Shown: positions 34,393 through 45,262, counted from the stretch's first letter. The stretch is DNA of 64,000 bases from Cymodocea nodosa (GCA_036874045.1 CM072339.1:15693501-15757500), one strand, 5' to 3'. Translations and numbers: made by a program. The notes: generated from the letters alone by a model not told the origin.

Positions 34393-36021
34393 TGTTTAGA
34401 TATTTTAGAAGTTTTAAATTTATAAACCGCAAGTGCACGGCATCCAATGAAGTACGTCGGCAAGTACGAGTCGAACCACAGAGAAATGGGGATAATCTAG
34501 GATTCTAATTACAAGAATATGGTAAGCAAATACTTTCCAAAAATAGATTAGATTACAAGAAAGGTAAGTCCACAGATTTTTAATTTATCTACCAATCAAC
34601 AGATTAGACTAAAAATTTAATCTCAATCAGATCTGTTAATGTGGACTTCAGATAAAAATTTTCACACTTAAAAACGCACGAATGGTATGACTGAAAATTC
34701 GGGGATTGAAGATGATGCATAAAATTGGAAACTTCTGCGCGTTAACAATAGTATCTTAAAAGCCTTATAAATCCCGAATTACTCAACCAAAACTTACAAA
34801 ATCAGATGCGTTGTAAAATAGACAGAATGTAGATATTAATGAAATATTTATTCGAATTTTTATGTGATCTAAGTTGTGAGAAAAATATGTTACAATCACG
34901 ACAAAAGAGTCTCAGACCGAATTCTGTGCTTGATAGAGTTATGGCTTCAAAATGGCAACAAATATTCTCAACTTGCTATGAAATTTTACAGAATCACAGA
35001 AGGCTTATAATAACATGATTAAGATTTTTTTCAGAATTTTGAATTAAACAGAATCGTTCCAGAACGCATATGAACTCTCGGAATAATAACAGATCAACAA
35101 AACTGCAAATCTGCAAACAACATGCACAACCTTCAACGAATTCTATGTTGTTTCATGCATAACAGAATGTAATATCTGGATTTCAACATCAACAAACAAT
35201 AATATATGAATATATATCAATAACAGCACCTGTTTTTATGATTTTCAGATGAAAAGAACAAAGATTCACGGATTCAAAAAGGAACAAACAAACAACAATG
35301 AATCTGTTTTCTACTTTTACCCTATTACAATGAAAACTAAGAACATAAATAACTACCTACATGAAACATGATAAAAAGTGATACATCTGAAGCCAAGGAA
35401 GAGGGGAAAGGGGAGAAACGATTTGTGGAACCTCACAAATGAAGAAGAGAACCCTTGTAGTGGTGGAGGTCCCTCCTCTAAGATGTGGGATGAAGGCTTT
35501 CACGTTGGAGATGACTTGTGGAATGAAGATGATGAGATCCGAGTTGAAGAGATGTGGTGGAATGACCGACGTTCTCCTTCCTTGCTTCAAGACGTGGAGC
35601 TCCAAGAGGGGGTGACGACTGGTGGTGTTGGAGGTGGAAAACAAAAGAGTCCAAGAGAGAAGACCTAGACGTGCATGACTCTCTTTTATAGAGAGAGTTT
35701 CCAAGTTTGGAGATCCATCTTTGATTCAATGATTGGGATTAAATCCCACTTGATTTTCTTTCTCCAATCTTCAATTTCCATGATCTTCTATTGAATTATA
35801 AACTTTTCACAACAATAAATACATCAAAATATCAAGTCATCCATAAAATTCATAAATGATGCATGTTTGAAATAATTTCCTACTATTAAATGTATAAAAT
35901 GGGGATTGGTTCTTATTGGTTAAATAATGAAATAAATGCATAATATGACTTTAATAAATCTCATGTAAATCTATTTAACCAATAAGATCCTATAAAAATA
36001 TGCAACATTTTAATACAAACA
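34393..36021 (-). mobile_element. Solo LTR X1, Ty3/gypsy type, minus orientation
   Basis: TGTTTAGATATTTT...AATACAAACA, 1629 bases, perfect 5-base duplication. Orientation is inferred from the block near the left end (CCGCAAGTGCACGG, GTACGAGTCGAACCACAGAG), which on the minus strand resembles the U5 end of the Athila-like LTRs. A purine-rich/pyrimidine-rich stretch at 35380-35670 contains overlapping ORFs on both strands (35357-35704, 35378-35668, 35478-35729); X2 has a similar stretch at the matching place. I do not regard them as genes. It lacks the TTCGGATAGTTA arrays. Confidence 0.9.
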
Positions 36022-36026
36022 ATGCT
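36022..36026. repeat. Target-site duplication ATGCT, right copy
   Basis: Matches 34388-34392. Confidence 0.92.
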
Positions 36027-37652
36027 CAAGTTAATTACACAACTACTGAAAAAGAATTATTAGCTGTTGTGTTTGCCTTAGAAAAGTTTAGATTATATCT
36101 GATTGGAGCTAAAGTAATAGTATACACGAATCATTCAACTCTAAAACATCTAATAAAGAAAAAAGAAACTAAACCTAGATTGATCCGATGGATATTATTA
36201 TTACAAGAATTTGATCTAGAAATTAAAGATAAAAAAGGTTGTGAGAATGTAGTAGCAGATCATTTATCAAGATTACAAATAGAAAAATCAAATATTGAAA
36301 TTAAGGATAATTTTCCTAATGAACAATTAATAATCATCAACACAATGCCTTGGTATGCAGACATAGTTAATTACTTAGTTACTAGTTTAACACCTAAGGA
36401 TTGGAATAGACAGGATAAGAAATTGTTTTTCTCAAGAGTAAAATATTACTATTGGGAAGACCTATACTTATTTAAGAAATGTCCTGATCTAGTTTTAAGG
36501 AGGTGTGTTCTAGAAACTAAATATTCGAGCATATTGTCTTTCTGTCTTGACCAAGCTTGTGGAGGACATTTTGGTTCAAGGAAAACTGCTGCAAAAATTC
36601 TGCAATGTGGGTTTTATTGGCCAACACTATTCAAAGATGCTCATAAATATTGCTTATGTTGTTTAAGATGTCAACAAATAGGAAGAATATCAAAGAGGAA
36701 TATGATGCCTCTTAATCCTATTGTTGAGGTTGAAATCTTTGATGTGTGGGGAATAGATTTTATGGGTTCATTTCCTATGTCTAATCAATTTAATTACATA
36801 TTGTTAGGGGTGGATTATGTATCAAAATGGATAGAAGCTATTCCTACAAAAAATAATGATAACAAAGTGGTAATACAATTTATAAGAACAAATATATTTG
36901 CTAGATTTGGAATACCTAAAGCTATTATCAGTGATAGAGGAACTCATTTCTGTAATAGAAGTTTTGAAGCCTTAATGAAGAAATATGGAGTAAACCACAA
37001 AATTGCAACATCATATCATTCGCAAACAAGTGGACAAGTAGAAAGTGCAAGCAAACAAATTAAGTTAATCTTAGAAAAAGTAGTAAATCCTACTAGAACA
37101 GATTGGGCTAATAGATTGATAGATGCACTTTGGGCTTATAGAACTACTTATAAAATGAGTTTAGGTATGTCACCTTTTAGGCTAGTATATGGAAAAAGTT
37201 GTCATTTACCTGTTGAAATAGAACATAAAGCTTATTGGGCATTAAAAACTCTAAATACTAATTTAAATCAAGCTGCTAAAAATAGAAAAATGCAACTAAT
37301 TGAATTAGAAGAATTTAGAAATGAAGCTTATTCGAAGACTGTAAGAGAAAAAGAGAAAATTAAATTTTGGCATGATAGAAAAATTATTCCAAAAACCTTT
37401 GAAATAGGACAAGAAGTATATCTTTATATGGCTAGACTCCCTAACCATCTAGGAAAATTAAGATCTAGATGGGCAGGACCTTACATAGTTCAAAATATTT
37501 ATCCTTATGGAGCTATTGAAATTGAAAATCCTAAAAATCAGAATATATTTAAAGTAAATGGACAAAGACTGAAACCTATTCTGAAAACACCAAAAAGCTC
37601 CTTTGGAATTATGGAAGAAGTCAGAGTAGAGGACTACTCAAGCTTTACTTAG
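36027..37652 (+). CDS. Element B RNase H and integrase, open reading frame
   Basis: Open for about 541 codons with no stop; the frame also runs back 27 bases into X1 by chance. RNase H part: [20 protein letters not shown], then [20 protein letters not shown] and [13 protein letters not shown]. Integrase: zinc-binding [20 protein letters not shown] with [11 protein letters not shown], first Asp in WGIDFMGSF, second Asp in [13 protein letters not shown], Glu in [13 protein letters not shown]. The C-terminal domain ends [19 protein letters not shown] and [12 protein letters not shown]. All catalytic residues are present. It cannot be made from the intact polyprotein because X1 and upstream stops cut it off. 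The frame ends at TAG 37650. Confidence 0.92.
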   Translation, partial: QVNYTTTEKELLAVVFALEKFRLYLIGAKVIVYTNHSTLKHLIKKKETKPRLIRWILLLQEFDLEIKDKKGCENVVADHLSRLQIEKSNIEIKDNFPNEQLIIINTMPWYADIVNYLVTSLTPKDWNRQDKKLFFSRVKYYYWEDLYLFKKCPDLVLRRCVLETKYSSILSFCLDQACGGHFGSRKTAAKILQCGFYWPTLFKDAHKYCLCCLRCQQIGRISKRNMMPLNPIVEVEIFDVWGIDFMGSFPMSNQFNYILLGVDYVSKWIEAIPTKNNDNKVVIQFIRTNIFARFGIPKAIISDRGTHFCNRSFEALMKKYGVNHKIATSYHSQTSGQVESASKQIKLILEKVVNPTRTDWANRLIDALWAYRTTYKMSLGMSPFRLVYGKSCHLPVEIEHKAYWALKTLNTNLNQAAKNRKMQLIELEEFRNEAYSKTVREKEKIKFWHDRKIIPKTFEIGQEVYLYMARLPNHLGKLRSRWAGPYIVQNIYPYGAIEIENPKNQNIFKVNGQRLKPILKTPKSSFGIMEEVRVEDYSSFT

Positions 37653-38189
37653 TAGAAAATCAGTTTTTTATGTAGATATAAATATATATATATATATAAT
37701 ATAAAAATCGTTGCGGTTCAACCGACCAGATCCATCGGTATGATCGGAACATAAAAAAATATGTATATTAATTTTCAGAAAAAATGTTGGTTTTACCGAA
37801 ACATAATATCGGTTCAATCGAAAAAAATATTTAGGTATAACCGAAACATAGTATCGGTTAAACCAATAAAAAAAAAAAATAGAAAAACTATTATCTGTAG
37901 TATTATTATTATTATATATGTTTGTACGGGGAGCTCGTTGAGTTACGCTTAACTCAACGAGCTTACTCCGTTGAGTCTTGAGTTAGTCGACGAGCTTATT
38001 CCATTGAGTTAACTGTAACTCAACAGAGTACTGTAGCTAAGACCACGTATAAAATAGTAATAGTTGGTTCGAGAAATGACCTGATTACCCGCCTAAACTT
38101 AGGGCTTATTTAAACTAAAACCTAGGGTTTTGGGGGCATTATCCGGCAAATCATTTAGAATCTAGAACAGTAGAAATTAGAGCGATTTC
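37653..38189 (+). repeat. Spacer with two kinds of short palindromes between integrase and ORF3 (B)
   Basis: Non-coding. 37680-37880: TATA repeats and at least five words close to TCGGTTCAACCGA or ATACCGAAACATA (for example 37810-37822, 37853-37866). 37930-38030: GAGCTCGTTGAGTTACGCTTAACTCAACGAGC, a large inverted repeat, then further GTTGAGT words. The order matches 18556-19275 in A. Small ORFs here are accidental. Confidence 0.65.
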
Positions 38190-40409
38190 ATGCTGTTGGG
38201 TAACTCCACGATGAGGAAAATGGCGCCTAAATTCTGGGAAGATGTAGTGGACACCGCACAATTTCTGAAGGAATCTGAAGAATGGCACACACGACAAAAG
38301 ATCTGGAATACAACAAGAGAGAAAGAGCTACAAAAGGTAGAATCAGAACTCTTTAACTTGAGGAAAGTTTTAGTTGAGTTAGAAATACAAATACCACAGA
38401 TAATGGAGACACGGATTAGAGTGGCAATTGAAATTGTAGTTAGTAAAGAAAGAAAATGCCGGCCAAACAATAAAGTAGCCCTAGAGCTAATTCAACGTAA
38501 AGCCAGATTATGGTTTAAGAAACGCATTGCTGGTCGAGGAAGCTGGGCAATATGGGAGCAACAACGAGCAAGAGAACAAGAAGAACCAACTGCTGAAAGA
38601 CCTGTTCCTAAGGAACAGCAGTCAGGACCTCCAGTTCAACCAACAGAGCCATTGCCACAAGTTGCATTTGCTTGGCCGAGAACTGAAGAAGAAGAGAAAG
38701 AATTTATTAGCTTGGTCAAAACAGTAAGAGACCAAGGTGATACTCAAGAGATAGCTACAGCTAAGGCACATATTTTATATGATGCCATTAAGAAAAAAAG
38801 GATCGAAGAAAGGATAATGGCCCAATACAAAATAAAAGTTGAATAGTATCTGGTAGCAACTAAATCAAGTGCTGCAGGAGAGGCTGGTCCTTCGAGACCA
38901 GCAGTTATAAAAAAAGTTAAATTGGAAGAGCTAGTACCTGTGGCTCGAAGGCTTGCAGAGCCTACTTTTTTACATTTAATTTCAGAAGATGAAGAGGAAG
39001 AACAGGCACAACTAATCAGAAAAAAGAAAGGAAAAGAAAAAATGCCTGAATATGAAGAAATTAAATCTGAGATACCATTGTCAACAGGGCCTATGGGGCA
39101 AATTTTTATAAACCTGCTATCCGATTCTGAGGAGGAGCAAGAGCTGCAGCAGCAGGAGCAAAGAAAAGAAGAAAATCAGGCTGAAATTAGTCTACAGCCT
39201 ATACAAGAAGAAATAGAAATTAGGGTAGAAACTGAATTACCCGTGACTCCATCCCAATCTGTTACAGAATCAAAAAGAATAGTAATAGAACAGATTGGTA
39301 GTCTGGAGGAAGAAGAAAGAGCAGAAAATGAAGAGGCTGAAAGAAGCCATTTGGACAAAAATAATTTCACAGATTCCACTGAAGAGCAAGAAACTCTTCA
39401 GCAATTTATAGAAAGAATTCAAGATAGAGTGAAGAGTCCTACTGGCTCACCACCACAAACAGAAACAAAAATTTAGGAATCTGTTGAAAATGTTTAAATG
39501 CAGCCTATAGAAGAGGAAGAGCAAGAGCAAACCCCTTTGGAACAACAAAGTCACCTTCTTGACCCGACTAAAACAACAATTTTGAGTGAAGTACATTTTT
39601 GTAGTCAAGAAGCTTATATCAAATACCAAGAAATAAGGGGTTATAACATTATTTACAATAGACCAGTAAATTGGGATGGAATGCAAGAAATCAAATATCT
39701 ATTTGAATTCCAAGGTCTACTGCAATTCAGATCTCAAGAGAGAGGGCATGCAGTATATGAGAATTTAGTGCCCTGTTTTTATGCAAATTTAAGAGAAAGA
39801 GAAGGAGGATTAATTTCAAATGTGGAGGAAGCTGATGTATAGATAACACCAGAGCTTCTCCACAACATTTTTGGTTTAAAGAATGAAGGAATAAAAATTT
39901 TGGAAGATACAACTATCGTCGAGTGAACTGAATAGGAAATCAAAGATTGTTTAGCTATCAATCCTAGTGTGCCTTTATTAAACAGATTGAAGCATTTAAG
40001 TGGTAAAGCACACATGGTAGCTAACATTCTGATTAAAAATGTCTATCAACGACAGGGCCATGACATAGAATTAAGTCAATTTGTCAAATGGGCCACATAT
40101 GCAGTTGTGAATAAGATTCAAATAAATTGGTCTATAGTTTTTATCTTCAAGCTGAAAGTAGTAAAGAAAAAATTATTTTATGGAGATTTGATTCCATTGC
40201 TGATGGTGGACTATATCAATTTCACTAAATGGACATCAAAAAGGATCAGATCAAGAACCATTTCAGTGAAAGAATACAAAAATTTTGTAGCTGCAGAGAT
40301 AGCTGTACCTTCTAGAGGAATTATAGAAGCTATAGAAAGAATTAATCAATTAGAACTTCAATTAGAAAAACTCCAGAAGGAAGTAGATGAACTTAGGAAT
40401 AGAGATTAA
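38190..40409 (+). pseudogene. Element B ORF3 (env-position protein), single frame with stops
   Basis: One frame from ATG 38190 (alternative Met 38211 or 38220) to 40409, about 740 codons, interrupted by stops at 38844, 39474, 39495, 39840, 39924 and 39933. Compared with A, 38844, 39840 and 39933 are former Gln codons and 39924 a former Trp. Regions: coiled-coil-like N-terminus (REKELQKVESELFNLRKVL, PQIMETRIRVAIE); Glu/Gln-rich middle (38560-39540); C-terminal domain with YLFEFQGLLQF, NLVPCFYANLRE, ELLHNIFGLKNEGI, IELSQFVKWATYAVVNKIQ, KKLFYGDLIPLLM (40165), WTSKRIRSRTISVKEYKNF; final leucine coil. No transmembrane segment or signal peptide. Homologous to ORF3 of A and of copia S. Function unknown. 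Confidence 0.82.
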
Positions 40410-41353
40410 ATTGTGTTGTTCGTCTACTTGTGTAAAATTGTATGAAATTGTATGATGTACTTGTAATGTAATTGATTCATATTAATGAATATAATTTTTC
40501 AGATGCAATTTTCATACATGTTTTGTATGTGAAATGAATGGAATTTATTCAATATTATGTAATTTGTGGAACTTTATGAATGAATATGTAACAGATTTAC
40601 AATTTGCTGAATGACAGGATAAATGCTTAAAAATTTCTGCACGTTACAAGGTAAAATGTAAATTCTGCATAACATAAAATGACCTGCAAGTTAAATCTTT
40701 ATATAATGTTTAGATTTAAACAAATTTTAATCAGAATGATGCATTAATGACAAATATTTAACTTTATTTCAGTTAGCAGAACAAATAAAGAAAAGAACAA
40801 AGAGGAACTTACGAGAGTAAAACTTAGAAGTTGCCAAGTGTTAACTCAACGAACTTAGTTCGTTGAGTTAAACGTAACTCCACGAGGTCAGTAATATAAT
40901 ATAAGGTCACTCCATTGAGTTATCTGTAACTCAATGAAGTTAGTCCGTGGAGTTAGCAACAGTAACCGACTGTGTTCCGTTGAGTAATTTGTAACTCAAT
41001 GAGGTTAGTTCGTGGATTAAGCAGAACGGTTATTCTTTTAACCAGTAACGAAACTTCGTCGGTTTAGTGGTTACCAAAATTTGAAATTAGTAGTGGTACA
41101 CGTACCCATAAAAATAGGAACCGCGATGCACGTTGCAAGACACATTCTTGCAAGGAGATTTATTCACTTTATGAATGTGCAGTATATATATAAAACAGAA
41201 TGTTATTTACGAGTTACCAGCACTTTTAAAAGAAAGGAGAATGCATTGGAGGAACTGGAAGGAGAAGTAGTTGATTCAACTTCATCTGACAATAAATAGT
41301 TATTGAATGGAAAGCTTCAAACTGGTATGTAATTAATCTTCTGCTATTTATTT
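40410..41353 (+). other. Element B spacer and leader before capsid-type gag
   Basis: 40410-40820 is AT-rich and non-coding. 40841-41030 is an array of GTTGAGTTA / AACTCAACG repeats with a perfect hairpin at 40841-40871. 41081-41299 holds a 72-codon ORF, but in B- the same DNA is also a leader, just upstream of gag, so I read it as an untranslated leader. The counterpart in A is 55568-56150. In B- the same leader follows the PBS directly. Confidence 0.55.
40841..40871. repeat. Perfect 14-bp inverted repeat, 3-base loop
   Basis: TTAACTCAACGAAC (40841-40854), TTA, GTTCGTTGAGTTAA (40858-40871). It is the most perfect member of the AACTCAACGAAC family of hairpins and would fold into a tight stem in RNA. 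Confidence 0.9.
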
Positions 41354-42697
41354 ATGAGCACATGGACCCGTTCTCTAAGTACTAAACGATCAGTAAGAAC
41401 ACCTACCTAGGAATTTTCATTGTAGAGGAGTACTGAAAAATTTTCTGAACTAAACTTTAACGAAATTCTTTGGGGTGTAGCTAGCCTTTCTTTAAAAGAG
41501 AACGTAGAGATGACTTCTCCAATAGAAAAACCATTAGGAGAGATTCTGTATCCTGAATTAGTTGATGAACCTTCATGTATTCGATTGCCAACCTTTGAGG
41601 GAGATAGGTTTGAACTGAAATCTAATTATATTAGTCAATTGCCACATTTTCATGGATTAGAAAGAGAGGATGCCTATTATTTCCTTAGAGAATTTATTGA
41701 AGTTTGTCAAATGATGAAAATGCCGAACATGAGTATAGATGCTATTAAACTTAAATATATCCCTTTTTCTTTAAAAGACACAGCTAAGAGATGGTTATAT
41801 ACTCTGTCGCCTTATTCAATTTCTACATGGACTGAATTTTGCTTTATTTTTCTGGAAAAATATTATCCAACACATCAAATGATTAAAAAGAAGAAAGAAA
41901 TATTAATGTGTAGCCAAAAATAAGGTGAATCATTCTGAAAATATTTTGAAAGATTTAAAGATTTATTGACTCAATGTCCACATCATGCAATGAGTAAAGC
42001 ACAATTAATAGGTGTAATTTATGAAGACATAGATGTTTCAACGAAATCTTTATTAGAATCTACTTGTCAAAATGGATTTTTAAAGTTATGTAGTGAAGAA
42101 GCTTGGGCATATTTAGAAAACTTTGCAAAAAGAACTACACAGTGGGAAAATTTGACTAAAGCTATTGTAGATAAAAAAATATTGCCAAGAGGAATGCATG
42201 AAATAGATTCAAGTACTATGCTTGAGGTGAAATTAAATGAATTAACAAAGAAAATAGAAGAGTTATCATTAAATCAAAAGCTAGCAGAAAAGAATGCAAA
42301 CATAAATGATTTAGATATTATTTATGCTAGAAACCAGAGAGATAACTTGGGAAATTCTTATAATCCTAATTGGAGAAATCACCCAAATTTATCTTGGAGA
42401 AATAACAATTTCCAGGGAGGAGAAAATATAAATGAGAAGAATATAAGTTATGAAGCATTACTGAAACAAGGATCTAGAATAGAGAAATTAGAAAAGATAA
42501 TCCAACAATTAAACAATCGTCTAGATTTTGTATTTGGAAGTGCTGCAATTCAAAATCAGAATAGAAATATACTACTTAGATAGAAGGAACCAATGGAAGG
42601 TAGACCTACTAGAGGATTTCCAATACAAGCTATACCTAATCCTGTCAATAGAACGGTAAATGAAATTGATACCTCTTCTAGGAGGATAGCTGAATGA
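41354..42697 (+). pseudogene. Element B gag capsid region, placed downstream of ORF3
   Basis: One frame from ATG 41354 with stops at 41408 (also present in B-), 41423, 41921 and 41936, 42581, ending at 42695. Open stretches are 41510-41923 and 41966-42583. It matches the retrotransposon gag (capsid) family: LPTFEGDRFELKSNYISQLP, FHGLEREDAYYFLREFIEVC, KLKYIPFSLKDTAKRWLYTL, SISTWTEFCFIFLEKYYP. Then AWAYLENFAKRTTQWENLTK, a coiled coil, and YNPNWRNHPNLSWRNNN, a signature that in ordinary Athila elements follows the zinc knuckle. The knuckle itself is absent here (it is at 31530). Lying 3' of integrase and ORF3 is contrary to the normal gag-pol order. Translation may start at 41510, since 41408 is a shared stop. 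Confidence 0.85.
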
Positions 42698-42886
42698 AGC
42701 AGCATATCTGAATCAACTATCTGTATGTATATATGTTTTTATTTTTAGTTAATAGTATCGTAGAGTTAGTCCTTAACTCAACGAACTTAGTCCGTTGAGT
42801 TATTCCTTAACTCCACGAGGGTGTGCAGTAGTTATGTTAATTTTTGTTTGTACTAAATTTTTGTTTGTGTTATACAGAATCAACAA
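42698..42886 (+). other. Short spacer with inverted repeat before the F-box gene
   Basis: Contains CGTAGAGTTAGTCCTTAACTCAACGAACTTAGTCCGTTGAGTT and CTCCACGAGG repeats (42758-42820), matching 56280-56345 in A. It may serve as an internal promoter; this is inference. Confidence 0.45.
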
Positions 42887-44026
42887 ATGGAATTGATGCA
42901 ATTACCGTTGGATGCACTAAGGGAAGTACTGAGCAACTTGTCAGCTAAAGATCTGTGTAGGCTGTGTTGTGTATCAAAGGAAATTAAAAACTGTATTGAA
43001 GAAAAATATTTTCTGGGACTACAAGCTACAAAAATGACTAAGATTAGAGATGGATTCATATGGAGGTCATTTAATTGTAGTTCAATGAACCATGAATATC
43101 TGGCTATGGAAGAAACTACTGGAATTCCACCCAATGCATTAGAAGGAATAAATCATATTATGGGGATAGATGAAGGATTAATCATATACAAGACGAGACC
43201 AAGGTATGCAAGTTTATTATTACCTAATATTTTGATAAGAAATCCTATAACAAGAGAAGAGTGGAATATAGGAAAACCTAATAGATTTGAAGTACCAACT
43301 GTAAATTGTGGGTCAGCTTTAATATTTTCTGATAAAAATTCTGGAATTCCTGAAAAATTATATTATTGGAGACCTACAGGAAATTGGGGTGAAGATTTAC
43401 GCTTAAGTGTGTATAATTTTCTGAATAGATCTTGGAATGAAAATATTATAATATATCTAGGACAGAAATCATTAATTAACCAAACACATGTCATACTTGA
43501 TGAATATATATATCTTGTCATAGATATATCAATTGCATTTGGATCTGATTTATACATAGTGAGCATAGATAGTTATGATGAATATATAGAAATTTTACCT
43601 GTACCGAGTGATATAGCTAAACCACCATCTGCAGAATTTAATAAAATTCAAATAGGAATGTGGTATAATGAAGAAGATGATCCTACTTTATGTCTGATAA
43701 GATGGTGGGATGAACTGATGAAATTTCAAATATGGATTATGGAAGACATAAATGAATGGAAGTGGGAAGAGGAGTATATTGAAATAGATGTAGAAATAGA
43801 AACTACTACATTACCTTGGAACCGAAAAGGATCCCTTTTTGCATTTCATATCATTAATGGTAATACACTTGTATTTGGAATTTATAATATATTACATGTT
43901 TACAAATTAACAAGGAGCAAGAACTGCATGAAAATAGAATTAATAGCAAGAAGAACTATGCCTAAAAAGTTTGCTTGTACTGATACATTTATTCCATTTG
44001 TTCCTACTTTTCAATCATGTTCTTAA
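42887..44026 (+). CDS. F-box protein with F-box-associated domain, captured by element B
   Basis: Intact 379-codon ORF, ATG 42887 to TAA 44024. Residues 1-45 are an F-box: LPLDALREVLSNLSAKDLCR and LCCVSKEIKNCI (residues about 6-37), which in plants binds SKP1/ASK to form an SCF ubiquitin ligase. Residues about 60-370 resemble the F-box-associated beta-propeller type: IDEGLIIYKTRPR, ILIRNPITREEWNI, LYYWRPTGNWGEDLRLSVYN, ILDEYIYLVIDI, EILPVPSDIAKPPSAE and RWWDELMKFQIWIMED. The substrate is unknown. It sits inside an LTR retrotransposon, between gag and the 3' untranslated region, and a broken copy is at the same place in A, so capture came before both insertions. A shorter Met at residue 4 is also possible. 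Neighbouring genes are broken while this one is intact. Confidence 0.85.
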   Translation: MELMQLPLDALREVLSNLSAKDLCRLCCVSKEIKNCIEEKYFLGLQATKMTKIRDGFIWRSFNCSSMNHEYLAMEETTGIPPNALEGINHIMGIDEGLIIYKTRPRYASLLLPNILIRNPITREEWNIGKPNRFEVPTVNCGSALIFSDKNSGIPEKLYYWRPTGNWGEDLRLSVYNFLNRSWNENIIIYLGQKSLINQTHVILDEYIYLVIDISIAFGSDLYIVSIDSYDEYIEILPVPSDIAKPPSAEFNKIQIGMWYNEEDDPTLCLIRWWDELMKFQIWIMEDINEWKWEEEYIEIDVEIETTTLPWNRKGSLFAFHIINGNTLVFGIYNILHVYKLTRSKNCMKIELIARRTMPKKFACTDTFIPFVPTFQSCS

Positions 44027-45249
44027 GCTATGATTTTGTGTGTTTAATGTTGTGTGTATTCTACGTTTATTTTTAGAAAAAAATATATAGTTTTCATTTT
44101 ATTTTATAAAAGAAAAAAAAATAAAATATCAATCTAGTTTGTTGGTATCTACTCTAGGAAACCAACTGGCTTGCTTGTGAGTCACTAGAGGCATAGGACC
44201 TTGGGTTCCACACAAGACACTGATTTATTAATATCTGTTAAGTGTTATTTTGTTTTATATTTTTCTTGTGATGAAAGATACATTTAATTTGACTGATTGA
44301 ACTTGTAGAATGATTTATGTGTAGATCTTATTAAACTACAGAAAAAGTATGAGCTTATTGTTATGGATTCATATTTTCAGTAAATGATAGAAACAAGACT
44401 ATATGAGATTGGTGTTTTACTGCATCTGTATTAATGAAATACGTACATATATAGTATGTGATTAATGTTTTGTTTTGTGTTAGTATTTTGATTGAAAAAA
44501 AAAAAAGAAAAAAAAGAGAGAGAAAATTTTGAGAGTTTATTGACTTGTTTGATCACGAGCCTTTTGTACTTGAGCAGATAAGTATGTAAGGATTGTTGAC
44601 CTAAAAAATGACTTTTGAAATCTGGCAACCTAAGATCCTGATCAGATTTGGGATTGTTGATTGAAAGCTCGTTACATGGGTACATTAGAAAGCTCTTGTA
44701 TGATTCAAACTTGTCAAATTAAATTTTAAAGTACGAAAAAAAAAAGAAAAAAAAAAAAAATATATATATATATATATATACATATACTATTCTAAAAAGA
44801 TACAAGTGTTTTGTGAAATACAGATATCTTATGAATCGAGTATATTTTCTGTTATCTAGAATTGCTGTAATATGAATCTAGAATTGACTTTTGAAGTTGT
44901 TTAATAGAGATACAATTCTTTATTCTACTTATCTTAATCATACTGAATTGGATTGTATTTTGATTCGTATGTTGTTGAAATTTCTTCTAGAAATCTTATT
45001 GGAAAATTCAGGATGGCAGATGATGAAAAGAAGAACAAACGATAATATAATTAACACCTATGTGATGATGATATACTTTGTATGTAATTGACATATATTC
45101 TAAGTATATTTGCAGGTTGATTACTGAAACATACAGAATATATTTTTATGCTAAACAGAAGAAAAAAAGAAACAAGAAGAATTAGTTCTAGCACTTTTAG
45201 AAAGACCAATTAATTAGATCTTAGTTTGCTAAGGGACTAGCAAAATTTA
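44027..45249 (+). other. Element B 3' untranslated region
   Basis: About 1.2 kb with no convincing gene, similar to 57557-59179 in A in several conserved blocks: GTTGGTATCTACTCTAGGAA with ACCAACTGGCTTGCTTGTGA (44150-44180), TGACCTAAAAAATGACTTTT (44599), and CTAGCACTTTTAGAAAGACC (45189). Small ORFs at 44431-44685 and 44891-45091 lack conservation in A. Confidence 0.6.
44732..44785. repeat. Poly-A and (TA)n microsatellite
   Basis: A run of A with few interruptions followed by about a dozen TA repeats. It is absent from the matching place in A (58715-58730), so it expanded after the copies parted. Confidence 0.85.
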
Positions 45250-45262
45250 GGTGTGGGGGAAG
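45250..45262 (+). other. Polypurine tract of element B
   Basis: GGTGTGGGGGAAG directly before the LTR start TGTTTAG; A has TATGGGGGAAG at 59181-59191. Confidence 0.8.

Noticed and set aside
35357..35729. Overlapping ORFs on both strands
   Set aside because: They lie in solo LTR X1; the related LTR X2 has different ORFs at that place and no protein family is recognisable.
38190..40409. ORF3 as a retroviral envelope gene
   Set aside because: The position suits env, but I see no signal peptide, membrane span or cleavage site in A, B or S; only the position supports it.
40841..41030. CRISPR-like array of short repeats
   Set aside because: Repeats are degenerate hairpins without regular unique spacers, in a plant retroelement.
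42887..44026. F-box gene as an ordinary host gene flanked by repeats
   Set aside because: It lies between gag and the purine tract of B, and a copy with the same neighbours is in A.
44891..45091. A 66-codon ORF in B's 3' untranslated region
   Set aside because: Not kept in the matching part of A.
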